NCBI GenBank assembly: GCA_008973525.1
Contig: WACJ01000039.1
Coordinates: 620,001-684,000 of the forward strand
Length of the DNA stretch: 64,000 nt
Direction: 5' to 3'
DNA from: Stenopsyche tienmushanensis
Lineage: Eukaryota; Arthropoda; Insecta; Trichoptera; Stenopsychidae
Part shown: piece after piece, positions 41,401 through 56,400 of the stretch
How the letters are laid out: each line of letters begins with the position of its first letter
Numbering within the stretch: the stretch's first letter is position 1
Made by a program: the position numbers and the translations under genes
The notes under the pieces: generated by a model
The model's input: only the letters and a program-made list of their open reading frames with translations
Told to the model about the DNA's origin: nothing
Database searches by the model: none

Positions 41401-44400
41401 ACAATCTTCTAACTGTCATAAAATATAGGTATAATATACTGAAATAGCTTCGCCTGAGTCGTTCAACTTTCTGAGAAGGCATGGATATGTGTTTATGACG
41501 GAATAATTAAGTTCAGGTTGTATCTTTTATTTCTTAAATAAAGATAAGACGAGTTTTAAGGTAAGACATTTTTTGTCATATCTAGAACCCTATTAAAAAC
41601 TAGCGCTAAAAATAACATTTTAAAGATGGATACAGTTGTATTTGTATCAAACATTTTTCGAAAAAGGAGAAGAATAGAATTCTCGCGAAAAATTCTCGGG
41701 AATAAACACTAGGCTCAAATTTAAAGTAAGTGGGGCTGGCGATTACATGTTTAAAAACATATATACGCCATAAAAAAAAACATGTCAAAATAGTTGTTAA
41801 TGGTCTCATAAAAGGGATTGCTAAAAGACAATTCAAAAAAATCCATTGAAAATGAACAACTTAATATTATTTATAGTGTATTTCTGAACGCAAAGGAGTG
41901 ATCAATGCTCTAAATAAATGTCAACCATATCAGAATTTAAGTCATTTGCATTATTATCTATTATGGTCGTCACAAATCAATAAAATTCTTCAAATACAAT
42001 AGGAGAAACTCATTTCTAGGAATGTAAATGTGCAATAAATTTGAGCTTTATTTTTTTCGGTGATTAGTATATACTATTGTTGATCGTCAAAATTACTTGT
42101 TGTGTTTTTGTTCGCAGCTATTGTTTGGCATACTTTCATCATGTTGCAAATGTTACAAAAAGCTCCGGGGTAAGTCTAGCATCGCTAAAAACCTGTTAGA
42201 TGAAGCGTTTGTCTTCGTTCCCAGGCCCTCTGGAGCTGAAGCACTTAGCGAAAAAGTTGAGTGAATTCAGTGCTGGAGAATTTTGTGGCCGTGGAAGAAC
42301 AGAAATAAAACCATAATTGAAAAACTTCGGAGGAGAGATCTTCTCGTCGAGCGATTGGTCTAATGAAAAGTGTTCATGTTAATATTGGAGGAATTGTAAA
42401 CAGAAAATTTGCTTCTGAGACAACAGGTAAAAGCTCGCTGAACATTTTAATGTTTTATTTTCAAAGCTGCTTGGAATATTATAACCCTGCTCATAAACGA
42501 TTATAGTTCATCAAACTTATACATGTGGCCTTTGATGACAATGATTAGTTAATAAATTATTTCTAAATCAATAGAATAAAAATTGTGGATGAGTTTTTCA
42601 TCGCAACCATGAAACCAACAAAGTTTTTTATGTGATTAAGTTTGAATCAGTTATCAACGACTTGTTGATATAAGTTGAAATACTCTGATAAATAATTTAT
42701 TATGAAGTGATCTTACCGAATGGAATTATTTAAGTGAGTTATGATGAAGTATTTTGCTAGGTATCATATATTAAGGGGAAAATACCAGTGATTTTAATAA
42801 ATCTTTGTTTATTGATTTTATGCATGCCAAAGAAAGTAATTAATTTTTAAGTTGGAAAATACGAATAAATGATCTATTTTATAAAAATGTAAACACAGTA
42901 GACCCGTGGTAATCCGGCCCCCGTCTAATCCGACGCTCCCCGTAGTCCGACATCCTTGTACGGTAAAGCTTCATCAATATCAATGATTTTAGACCACGTA
43001 AATGTCATGAAAGCAAAGTTATTTTGTTTGTTTTATAAGTCTTTGTAGCTAGCAATGGATAGTTAAAATGCTTCAAAATCGTCATGAAATATGTTTGATG
43101 ACGGTAGATCTCAAAATTTTCATATTTTTTCGGATTACAAATACTTCTTTCTAAAAAATTCCGAATTACAAGGGGTCGAGGACAGAACTCTATAGTCCGA
43201 CAAATTGGATAATCCGACACTGCCTTGCAAAACGATTGTCAGACTACATTTTTAAACAATTATATTTGAGTAAACGTTCGGGGGGGAAATCTAATCCCGA
43301 GCCAAATATTGATCCCGGGATATCGGGACTGCATTAGACCATCCAGGGATCAGTCCCGGGATTCTGGGACCGGGATTTTCAATAATTAAAGAAATTACAT
43401 TGATAAATTCTGCTGAGACACGGACTAAAACTCGCAAAATTCTCGATTTACCGGCAAATTATTTATTTCCGTCGCTGCAGATGAATACTTATATACTATA
43501 ATATTTTGATGTGATTCGTAATTATATTACGTAGGAATACAAAAATTCTGAACTCCGCATCTATTATATTTCATATCGATATTCTCATTATTAGAGTCGA
43601 TGTGTAGTGAATACATCACCGGTAGGAAAAGTCAATATAACATATATATATATATTTGAAAAAGATAACTTTAGTTCGAGATTGGATTCGCTAGTCAAAA
43701 CCTATTTGGCTACATATTGTCGACTTACGATTGCAAAGGGTTAATATAGAAATGGTTGTATAAAATTGATTTTCAGAATTTGATATGAATGTATTACGCT
43801 ACTCATTCATAGATCTCTCCTTCCTAGTATTCTTATTTAAATAATCCTATCTTAACTATATGTGGAAGGTAAATAGAAAACCCCCTAATGAAAAATTGTT
43901 TCCCCTAGAATTGTCTCCTAATCATTTTTAAGGTGACACATCTAACGAATATGTCACCTTAAAAGGGAGTATAGGAATATAAAAGAGTCTGCTGTTTTCG
44001 AAAATAACTTATGTTTAATGACATATGTTATTGTAAATATTTGAGGCTTTGTTGAGACCTGTTATCCTGTAGTTGCAGGATATGAGAATAATAATTCACG
44101 GACGTCTCTGAAATGCTAAATAGAACTCTCGCGACACACGGATGGAGTAGCTCCTTTAAATAGACAACCTCCAGGTGTTTCAAAGACGCAGCGAGGAAAA
44201 TGGGAAATAAAAGTGGGCAAAGGCTGCCAACCTTAACTCAATAATGAAAGCAGGTGAAACACCGTAACGGTGGAAAATCCAAGCAAAGAAGGGAAAACTC
44301 CGAGAAAAGCCTCAACATAAAAAGGACGTAGCTGCGCATCGCGATAAAACAGGCAGGGTATATTTATAAATTATCTGAATTAAAATCCGTTTTATGAGCC

Positions 44401-47400
44401 TGACATCCCCAAAAATATATTACACCATTGATGAATGTACTTACGCCACATCATTAAGGTCTAATCCCATTTTTTTCATCGCAAAGCCGAATCGATTTTC
44501 CATTCGCAGGCGGAACACCTACCGTTAATTCGTTTTTAAAAGAAAATTTCGCCCGAATTTCTCCCCGGCCGTCGTTAAAATTTATACCTCAAGTACTTAG
44601 GGATTCGTTTATATATTAATTTTGAGCGCATTAAAGCCAAAGTTTCGCCGACTGGAACGAGGGAAGAATAAAAAAATGCAAAAAACGTGTACCGGGGGTG
44701 AATTAGGGGAAGCGCCGAGCACATCACGGCGGGCCGAATGTTTCGATGGCTGCGAGTTGTATGATTTTATAGGGAAATCTCATCAATTTTTAATCAGCGG
44801 TGGCCAACTTTCGAAATTGCAACGCAGCTTCAATTCAAATCAAATACTGCCGAAGCGTGCTGATTATCCGAGCTCCTCAAGAAAACAAAATATATTTTGC
44901 CTATGGAAAACTAATAAAAATGCCCTCCGGAATGGAATATAAAATTTTCAACTTTCGACTTGGAATAGAGCGAATCCCTCAGAGTGGCCTTCCGAAGTTC
45001 GAGATGCTTTGTTTTTATACGAATAAAATAAACTCTTGACAAGTCAAACAAATACGTACTTATTCCTATTACTTTTTAGTATTTTATCCCATCAATTTAT
45101 GAATTCAATTGAACTTTGAAATAAGTTATAAAGTTCAGCAGTTTTTTTTTAATTTTGGAACATTCGTCATTGTATGTTGCTTTTTTAAAATTAAGGTTGA
45201 AAGGCCACAAAAACCAGTAAAACGCATTAAGATGCTTATGGTATAGTAATAACAATCCATATATGCCAATATTGGTTCCAGAAATTTAAATCGGGAAATA
45301 GAAGCTTAAGGGAAGAACCGAGAACGGGAGGACTTTCAAAATTTGATAACGATGCACTGAAATCCCTAATCGAGTCAAATCAACGACAAATAATCGAGGA
45401 GTTATCACAAAGACTGTAATTCCTATGGCACAGTGCAGACATGTTTAAAACTCATCTGCAAAATGAATAGGATGGGTGTTATGGGATAGGATGGATACCA
45501 CATATAAAAAAATACACTTGGGTCTGTTTTTATGCGTTTTTGATGTTATGCGGTTTTCAAAAATAATGGAACCTATGCATCATTTTTCTATAGAGCACAA
45601 AGTTTTTTTTATGCGAATGCGCATAAAAAAAGTCATCCACATTTAGAATATCAAAATGTAAAAATACTGTTTCTTCCACACTAGATCAGGGCATCATTTC
45701 CACTTTTAAAAAGTATTATACTAAGAAACTAGATAATGAGTCATTAACTGTACCTGAAGTTTGGAAAAGTTTTCAATTTTGGACTGTATAAATAATGTTT
45801 CATGTGCGATATCTCAGATTACTCCACACACTTTAAATTCTTGTTGAAAAGCAATTTGACACGAATGTTACAGATGGCGAAATAATAAAAACTTCGACAT
45901 TGTCAGCTGAAATCATTACTTTGGCAAATCAACTTGGTGGATAAAACTTTGATACTTTTTCTCAAAATTATGTCGATAAATTGCTTGAGAATACTCCCTT
46001 AAATGATATTATTGAAACAGAAGACGATATTGAAGTGGAATAAATATTCTGGCCCCTTTACTGTAAAGATTTTACAAGAAGCAAGTCAACTTTGCAATAA
46101 ATTAGAAAATCTACTTATTGGACACGACTCAAATTTTGAACGAGCTTTCAAATTCCAGCACGAGCTTAAGAATTGCATATCTCTATATCACGAACTGCGT
46201 AAAAAATATTGGTTTTCGCAAAGTTTTTTTATGCGATTTTTGCTACATTTCATCACATTGATTTGAAGTTATGCGGTATAGTTCAAGTCTTTTTTATGCG
46301 GATTTTTTATATGCGACTCCCTGTGGAACGTATCTATCACATAAAAACATACCCAAGTGAAGTCCATTTTTGAATAGCATTGTAATTGGCTTCTTATTTA
46401 AGCAATAGCTTTCTCTCTAAAAAAAAAACAATTCTCAATTAATCATTGATAATATTTTTTTTACTAAACTTTCGAATACTTTCAGGCTCCCCTAATATTA
46501 ATCGCATAAATTCATTTTAAAACGTCAAAAGATAATATCAAATTCAATACTGATTCTTATGACTATTTATAAATATTTTTTAGGTATTATCTTATTCTTT
46601 CTACTTTTTCATAGACATTCATTTCTATCAATATCGTAAAAGCATCGCTCTATCAAGTTAAGCTAAGTTCCGACGTTCATTATCCCCAAAGGTAGATATC
46701 CCGACGGGATCAAAATCTGTAATAATATAAACCTGACCTAACATTTAAATCTTTAAGACAACTTTAATCAAAACACTTATTTGGTCAATATATTATATTC
46801 TATGAGGTGGTAGTAAGCATATACATTCAGCGGCATGGAATGTGGCCCAAACATAAATATAGCAATATGAAGCAATTATGTTTCATTAAGTTAATTTTTT
46901 AGACGAAAATATGTAAGAAAAGTTGTGTTTGTTTATTAAATAAGTAATTTGATAAGTATTAATTGTGTTTTAGCTTCGGTGCAACATTGTGTTCAGAACA
47001 GTGTTAGCCAAGCTATGAATACAGTAAGTTAAATGTGGTTTATTGACAGTTCTTCATTTACATTTTGTTTTGGTGTGGTGACACTGTTTGGAGACACTTA
47101 TTGATTAATTAACTTCAATTTTCACATATTTTCAATTCAAACTAAATATTAAGTTTGGGCCAATTTCCGTACAGCTGAGTGTAAGTAAAAGTAATGCATG
47201 AATTTTTCTTAAAAGTTCTATAACTTATGTCTAAAATCATGTAATTATTAATAGTGTTATAGTTACATACAAAGCATCGAATGGTTACTCGACCATAAAA
47301 CTATTTTATTTTTTGTAGTATTTATAAATAGATAAGTAGGCCTCTATTGAAAGCTGTATAATCTTATCTGATTCTTCTGTGAACGCCTTTAGCGAGATTT

Positions 47401-50400
47401 GTTCACTTCTATTTGTATTTCTCCAACGAAATATATAAATAAATCTGTAATTTCCATGACCTTTTCGTTTACGCTCTGACCTGGTATAATACACTTGTAT
47501 GGTTCCATGAAGACATCGTAAAATATAAAACCGTATTCATATCATATTTTATATTGTAACATGTTAGCATTTAAGACTGTAATGTACTTACTAATGTGCC
47601 CAATCTTGAATAAATTTAATCGCGCAACTTTTCTTATTTCATCCGCATTTTTTCCATTTTTCAAAAATCAAAGTTATTACTTAGTCGTCGGTGGGTAAAC
47701 AACGTAGCCAGAATTAAGATTCATCCGGATACCTCCGCATCCCAGGAATCCTTTATCGGCGAAAACTTTGCTCAGGCAATACATCACAAGTTTTTGTCGC
47801 CCTGCGCGAAGGATAGCAGTTCCTTCGTTAGGAAATTAAACCAATTTATCAAACGTCAAAGATAACAGGCGGATAAAGAACATCTGAAAGAGCATAATCA
47901 TTGTTTCGGAGCGCAAAAATATTGGGATAAGAAGGACCCTCCAGAAAATAGGTTTCGTCGCCACGACTAGCTCTCACCCGAGGTATTTTATGGAAAGCAA
48001 TTTGCTTATCAGACTGTGAGAAAGATAATAGCATTAACGATTAATTACACGACACCGAACATTTTAATCTTACTCAGACGAGAGCACGTACATACATGAG
48101 CTGTAATTATTATTGCTGTTTGTTTGCTTGGATATCTCGTCAAAGAAATTCATTAAAAATTACGACTAAAATCTAGCGCCTGTTAGATAAGACACTAGCA
48201 TAAACCATATTTGTGGGTTTGTATCTGATTAAATATGAATTCAGACGTGTTTAAATTATTTTACAAGCGAATGGCTTTCATAAATTCTAATGCTTAGTGA
48301 TAAAACACAACAACACTTGGGTCTGTTTTTATGCGACAGATGCGTTCCACATTTAAAAGATTCGCATAAAAAAAGACTTGAACTACATATAAAACTGACG
48401 GATACGTTCCGTTGTTTTTAAAAACCGCATAACTTCAAATCAACGCGATAGTGTGTACCAAAAATCGCATAAAAAAAACTTCGCGATGATTTGACCATTA
48501 ATTTTTATACGCTGTTCTTGATTTGGATCACTTTTTAAGCTCGTGCTGGAATTTGAAAGCTCGAATAAATAGATTTTCTAATTTATTCCAAAATTGACTA
48601 GCTTCTTGAATTAATCTTTATAGTAAGGAGAGCAGGAGTTTCTTCTATTTCAATATCGTCTTCTGTTTCTTCGCTGCCATGTATAATCAAACCACTAATG
48701 TCATCGTCATTCAAGAGAGTATCCTCAAGCATTTCATCGACATCATTTTGAGAAAAAGTATCAAAGTCTTTTCGTCAAAGTTTTAATTGATTCACCATTT
48801 GTAATACATTCGGGCCAAACTGCTTTCTAACAAGAATTTAAAGTGTTTGGACTTATCTGAGATATCGCACATGAAAGATTATTTATACAGTCAAAAATTG
48901 AAAACTTTTACCAAACTTCAGGTACAGTTAATGACTCATTTTCTTGTATATCCAGTTGATAGGTGTTCTTAATATTATATTTTTTAAAAGCAGAAATGTT
49001 GCCCTGATCTAGGCGCTGAATTAAGCATGTCGTGTTGGGTGATAGAAACACTATTTTCACATTTGAATGTTCTAAATATGAATAACTCTAACGGTTGTAA
49101 CTTGCACTAGTGTTAATTTTACTTTTTTTATGCGCATTCGCATAAAAAAAAGATTTGTCTTCTATAGAAAAATGACGGTTAGGGCAATATCATGTGACAA
49201 GATTCAGATATCTTTAACCATTTTAACCTCAACCACTTTTAAACATTAGTCTCTCTAATTTTGCTCTGTCTAATCTTTCATAAAACAATTGCCAAAATGC
49301 ATGCCCGGCTTTTAGGGGCAAGTATTACAATATGGTTTGATGTCTTTTTCGGCTTTGTTTCTTTGAGAAAACACTTTGCAATATTTCCCAACTCTTGTTA
49401 GGATATTATACAGCTTTTCATTGAAGCTTATTTTTTGGAATCGGAGGTTGAAATTGAACATGCATTCTGATTATGGACCAATTTCAGATGAGAAAATCTT
49501 AAAGCTATCTAATGGGGTCATGTTATAATTCATAAGATTATACAGAAGAACGTAGAGACTTACTTCAAAGGAACTAAACGTAAACAGTTATTGTCATGCA
49601 TCGTGTTTCCGTTTCAAACCAAGTGGTGAGTGAGAGTCACCTCTCAAGTGTTAATACCCTAAATTAACATATAAGCACTATGAATTATCAAAATTTGCGC
49701 CCAAATATCGGTGCAGAGTTCCTTTTAGCATATCATAGATGCGCCGATATATCAACGCTCTAAGACTAAAAGGGTTAAGATAGTAAAACGAGGAGCCTTA
49801 AAAAAATATCATGTTTGAGAATAGTTAATATAAGATGGAACCAAGTTTCAGATCCTTGACATGATTTGAGCTCAAATTCAGCTTCTCGATACAAAATTTA
49901 CCATAGTAACAAATTTGGAAGAACGCCTCAATTTTATCCGGAATACACCTTGAGAAGAAGAATATGAACTGAACAGATTATAAATATACGGACGTTAAAG
50001 AAAATTAATTTCAAAAATAATAATAAATTATCGAATAAATCAAAAATCCAAGTAGTTCGTATATTCAATTTAATGGTTTTATAAAGGTTATTTAAATCTG
50101 ATTTGAAAGCCGATAAACTACAACAAAGCAGCATTGAAAACCAAAGATCTATGAAAGATTGGACGCGCAAAGATAAGGAATTTGTGTTAACAATAGATTT
50201 AAATAAATTATATTACGATATTTGGTATTTTATTGTTTTCATACACAAAAACATATTATATATTATCGATGCCTTAGTACCTGCAATAAAGTATACGTAG
50301 GAGTTCAAAAGAAGCTTCCGAAATCTACTATAATATGGAACGTGATTTCAGTTAAATATCCTGGAATATTACATACAAAAAATTGAATGACTTGCTAATT

Positions 50401-53400
50401 TTAATACATTCATTCAAAATTCTCAGAAGATATTGTAAAATATCGTAACGTTGAATGTAGTGATGAATGTGTTATATCTATGAAAAAAATATTTTGATGG
50501 TTCATCTTAAAACTTTTCAGCGTTTGATATTCAACATACTTAAAAAATAATTATTTTCATGGGCTTAATAGAAAGGAGTCTACAAATAACATGTTTATAC
50601 ACCTTGAGCTAATCTTTTATATCATAGTTTGGAGAAGTAAGTATTCAAACAAAACTTGGCTTGCATGTATTGTTTCAATGGTTTTGCTTTTTTCGAGCAT
50701 TTTTTTATTCAGCTTATTTCTGAGAACTTTTACGTGCTAAATTTTGTATAGCTTCAGGCAAAATTCATCTCCCAAAGAAATGGATAGCTTTTCACCGCTT
50801 TTTTCTCAATTCAAGCCTTCGATTTCCGAACCATTTCCGGGGAAATTCCTATCGCTTTGGACTACATTTCACGAATGCTGCCAATATCACTGAAATGATT
50901 AATGATACGATACGCAAACGTGTTTAGTTATCATAGAATGCTTCTTACGGCAAATAAACACTATAACAAATAAGCCTTAATAAAAAATGAATTCGCTGTT
51001 ATTAGTTACCACGAAGCGAAATTGTTAATATTTAATCTGAGTCTGAGAAATATTATTGTAGCGAAAATAAATTAGATGTAAAAAAATAACATCTTACCAT
51101 AACGAACCCTGCTAAGAATGAAAGAATTTGAACAAAAAAATATATTTTCTAAAATATCATAACTCTTTAACGCTTTGACGGACACAGCAGTCATTTTTGG
51201 TATGTTACGTCAGCAGATAATAATCTATTTATACCGTCTTCGCGGATACTTCAAATCTTATTACACACCACATACTAGTAGTAAAATTTGTATGTACTTA
51301 TGTTTCGGATTATCAACTTATGTCATTTTTTGTGTGACCTATAATTTCGTCTAAACTAGTATTTCTTCCCAATCCCTTGACATTGTTTCGAATGAATGAC
51401 ACTTATTGTTCGTCAACAGGGTCATCTGCTTTGTGTTACTTACGTTGTCAAGACAGAACTCCGATACCTTTTCTCACTCTCATCCCATATATCTTCAGAC
51501 CACCTCAGATAACTTAAACACCACATGTAAAATGATTCCGAGGCTTGCAAATTATCATCCAATATTTTCTTATGTAATATCAGGTAGATGATTCAAAAAC
51601 ATATTGAGATGCTTGAATTGTACAACAAACAATATTGACAAAATGTCAATAATAAGACCACTTGTTGTCGTCGTTGTTTCGAATTTTCAAAATATGTACT
51701 CTCCACTGAAAGAAATTTGTTTAGATGAATCTCTTTTTCGTCGAGGGCAACTGTGGTTACAACAATACACGAAAGTAAGTGTAGCATGGGTGATTTACTA
51801 TCTCCGTGTAGTAATACTGTTAACAATGAAATCTTCCATCTCTCTTCAGGTGCAATGTGTCATTTTAACAGCGCCATCTCTTGTGGCCCTACGGAGACAT
51901 TGCACCTGCTTACCGACCAATCGCTTCTTGCTCACCGTTGCTTTTTGGGTAGTGACGCACAGGAGGCGGGAGTCAGGAGAGGCGTCGGTTAGCCTTGGCT
52001 GGGATAGATTCCCGTCTATTCCCATCCATTCGTCCAGCAACATCACCGCCCGATAGAAGAACGAACCCGTGCGTCAGCGCGGCCATCCCAACAAGCACGT
52101 GGGGGCGGGGAGCCACCCGGGGACTCTGCCCCCGCCTTAATATTACAATATCTAACTATGGCATTACATTTTATGAATTGTATTCCCCAAATGATTACAT
52201 CCATAATCTAGAAATTTATAGGGGATGGTTATTTAATAACGAACTTAAGGGAATCAAAATCGATGCTGGCTTAGTAAGATTGATGAACCCATTTATCTAC
52301 AAAAGTCATCATGTATTTTTGGACAATTTTTATAATAATATTTAATTATATGCTAATTTTTTTTATTTCAAATTTGTACACCTCAGAATCACTCTACATA
52401 TGCAAATTAAATATAATAAAATAAAAATCGAAAACGATAAAAATATTGAAAACAAGTGTTTCTCATTCTCATTACACTGAAAATTTACATAATAATTGTG
52501 AGTTTAAGTGATGGTTTAATTCCAGTTCTGTGTCCGCCAAAGCGTTAACAAGCCTGCATTACAATAATTCAATATTAAAACCATATTTAGAAGATAGTTT
52601 TTTGAATTTTTATTGTGATGTGATTGATGAAAACCAAACTGTGTTTGTTGTTTGGTAAGAATAAATATTTTTTTAAAAAAATATTTTTAATAAAAATTTT
52701 ACAAAATTGACTAGAAAATATATTTTTTAGCTCAAGTTTGATCCGTTGAAAATGGTCGACAATTATTGTTTAAATAATATTTTAGTTAAATATAATATTG
52801 ATGACATTTGTATACAATATCTAATATATAAAAATTAATCTTTGTTTGTTCGTATTTAATGCACTGCCATACCGTTCATTCGATTGCGATAAAACTTTGC
52901 CAATTTATTGTTTGCATTTTCTCAAATAATATAGGTATAGTACAATTAACTTACAGTAGATTTATTCATATTTATAATAAAACCAATAAAATAAAATAAT
53001 TTTCATTTTTTTTATCATTCGTTAATGCGATTGAGTACATGAAAATGTGCAATGACACTGTACATGAAAAGTATTTTTAAATTAATTCGAATATCTGAAA
53101 GACTATTATTGCCTTTTATTATTTTGTTCCTGTATAATTTAAAGGAAAATACAACAAAACAAGATCAATTGCTTAATAGGGCGTCTACTGTTGATTGATG
53201 TTGACTGATCTCCCTTCCTTTTGTTTATTATTTGTTCTTTTCGTAACACCATCCCAATTTATTTACTCCCAGTCTTTTTGAAATGTATCAGTTCATTCCA
53301 CATATTTATTCTTATTTGCTTTGAGGCATCCAAAAACACTCTCGTGTAAACACTCACATCTTCCGAGCAAAAATGAGACCGAAATTAACGAAATGTATGC

Positions 53401-56400
53401 ACCGCAGGAATCCCAACGTCCTAACGAATTAAGGTCACGTTAGGGATAAAATGAATAACCCGCGGGGAGCGTTGACAGCATTCATATACCGAAGAACCTA
53501 TGCGACAACACTAATCGATTCTCATCCTTTTTTTGTGTGCCAGCTCACCATAATGTATCGAAACGTATTGATCACTCGTCGCCGGTCTAAATAATTAAAA
53601 TTACATGCGAGCATTCCGTACGCAACCGAATCGAAATCCATCAAGCTGCCAAAAATTTAAATATAAAAATATTTCAGCAAACTCATCCTCATTGATCAGA
53701 CGTACGCGCTTATTTGCAAAAAAATATTTATTCCGTACACTTCGGCGAATTTATATGAGTCGTAAAATTTATTGTCCGCAATTTCAAGCGAAACACCGAA
53801 AAATAAACAGGATCAAGCGGGGGCGGGGTAGGCTTTTTAAGTATATCTTTCCCCCAGCGTTCACTGGATATTTTTATGTTCATAAACAAAATGAATATAT
53901 GTTCTTATTTCCGTAATAAAATAAATGAGGACGATTCAAAAATGTAGGGATGTAAATACGCAAAAGCAAAACGCTTGAAAAATATATCCATTAAATACTG
54001 AAAAATTTCCTCCATGGAAATATACACTCAACTTAAAAATACAAGCTAACATCATAATTATGATAATTGCAGATTGTTAACGCAAAGAAATGCGCATTAT
54101 TATCTTTTTGTGCGGTTTTACATTTTTCCTCGAAATACAATTCAATTAAATGCTAGTTCGAGGTGATGACCACGTGAGCCTCCATTTTCGTATAATACCA
54201 TCAATGTGACTGATAAAATTCCTTTCTGCTGAAACACGGACTAAAACTCGCAAAATTCCCGATTTCCTGAAAAAATATTTATTTCCGTCGCTACAAATGA
54301 ATACTTATATATTATAATACTTTGATGTGATTCGTAATTATATTACGGAGGAATACAAAAATTCTGAACCCCGTATCTATTATATTTCATATCGATATTC
54401 CCATTATTAGAGTCAAAGTGTAGTAAATACATCACCGGTAGGGAAAGGTTAATATAACAATTTGAAAAACATATATGTACTGTATAATAGGTTAGACAGT
54501 TACTGCCCCTAGGCGTCGCCTAAGCTCGCCCATTAGTAGTTACGCCACTATTTACAAGCGTCCAAATTTCGGCGGAAATGTCTCGATATAGTAGCCTTCA
54601 TCGTGCTGGTGAGTTGTACGATTTCTGTTAAATAAAAATTTCAAAAACAGTAACAGTTTTTTATTTTACTATGATATGGCCATTGTGGTTATGATGTTAA
54701 TTCAATTATATGAAATATTGTTTTGTCTATGAATATCTCACCATTTTCATATTTTTCAGAATACAAGTACACCTTTCAAAAAAAAAAAAAAGGACTATAA
54801 AGGGCCTTATTTACAATGACCGATCTACTCAAATCTGTGAGGTTTATGACATCCAGGACAAAATATGTTGCTGCTGAAATGGCTCGAGAATAACTTTTTA
54901 GACTATGTACTACTATAATTCTTAAGTGTTATCCAAACTTTCTTAACCCATTCGTTACGAAGGGCAGACATGCTATGCTCTAATGTAAATCCACTTTGCT
55001 GTCAAGACCTCGCAGCGTGTATAAAGCTTTTATGATGCACCTTGAACCTTTACACTGTTGATATTTTTTGTATTTTATTTAGGGAATTTGAAAACAGCTT
55101 TTGCCATAGTATAAGTACATAAAATTAAAATAGATTGGCACATAATATTCGTTTTGGTTGCATTCGACCTTTATATATAGTGAATTGTGATATCGATGTG
55201 TATTTATGTATATATTTTATATACATATAAAGAAAATTTGCCGGGAATTTCAAAATGCGATTTATCTTGTTTCCATTGTAGTTTGGAGCCTGTGGTTATC
55301 TCAAAATTAAATTAAAATTTCAATAAAACACATTTATTCAATTCCTTTATGAAGCTGCCTAATGTTTGACATTAATGACATTAATATTTGAACAAAACAT
55401 AATAGATTAACTAATGAATCGTCTAACTGATCTGAAACTTATAAACTATTGATAAAAATAACTATTGATAATAACAAATAACAAAAAATGATAAAGCTAT
55501 GGAATAGAACGTAGATAACAGTGTTCATATGATACTCATAGTCATGTAGCTGAACAACGCCATGAGGATTATTTTAAGTGGCAAGTCGAGTCCGTTTTGC
55601 TTTCATAGCAGATTGCTTATATAACCTTTACGTTACTAAACAAGGGCTGCTTTTGTAATGCAATATGAACATAAAATGCAAAATGAAGTCCCCTTGTTAG
55701 GTGCACGTACAAAATACCAACATTATTTTCCTTGTATATCGTAGATTGTAAGCCCGTGACACTATCTACTGAAGTCGTCATAAGGAATGAATGAGACTCA
55801 TCAGACGGCACGAATTGTCTATAGAATATGATGCGAACTGCGACCAATTTTCCGCTTTTGTGATACTTTCCACCGTCGCGAGCAACAGTTTTTCCCTGTG
55901 AAACGTCAGGCAAAAAATGAATTTACATCTGATGAAAATAAAAATAAATGAAAAGCGCCTTATTAGCGCACGAGAGTAGGCACGTGTACGTATAACGTAC
56001 ACGTAAACATAATTACGGCGGCGTGTTAACAAGGAGTTTCTCAATGATTTCGTCGCCGATTATTTTGTTTCAATTTCGTCCCTGGCGTATAGAATACACA
56101 ACACCCCTAATAGTATTCTGGACTACTTCCACACGGGAGGCCCTCTGTGGCTGGGGGCCCCCGCTAAGGCGTCTGCGTGTTGGTTTTAGTCTCCCGTTTG
56201 CACGCAATATTTACAATTCCACGTTCACTTTAAGCTGCGATGAGCTATACGAGGCCTCTGTATGTTGACATTGCCCATTATTATTCACACTCATATACTG
56301 AATAATCCAAAATATTATGCTCCGGTTGTGTATGCATTAGAATATTAGGTGTACCGAATAATAATGACATCCGAACGCTCCTCCACAGTGATATCCAATT

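Larger units (their letters stand above)
51167..52548 (+). mobile_element. piggyBac-like transposon with TTAA ends
   Basis: ttaacgctttgacggacacag at 51167 and ctgtgtccgccaaagcgttaa at 52528-52548 are inverted repeats with one mismatch in 21, each ending in TTAA as piggyBac requires. It codes broken pieces of a piggyBac transposase and is interrupted by hairpin-repeat copy 4. 1382 bp in all, about 1.0 kb without the insert, far below an intact element (over 2 kb). Confidence 0.88.

Noticed and set aside
43640..43662. ta-repeat tracts here and at 26744-26762 and 62606-62620
   Set aside because: Simple AT microsatellites, expected in this base composition.
44622..45039. Two overlapping plus frames in a balanced-GC patch
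   Set aside because: Overlapping in different frames without any recognised domain.
46975..47028. Exon-like stretch on the plus strand between ttttag and gtaagtt
   Set aside because: 54 bp with no homology and on the strand opposite to the gene; splice-like signals this short are expected by chance.
55617..56044. Two overlapping minus frames with an acceptor-like tract, considered as an extra exon of the NWD-like gene
   Set aside because: Exon C already joins exon D in phase, the candidate runs into a stop when entered in the phase exon C requires, and no family motif is present.
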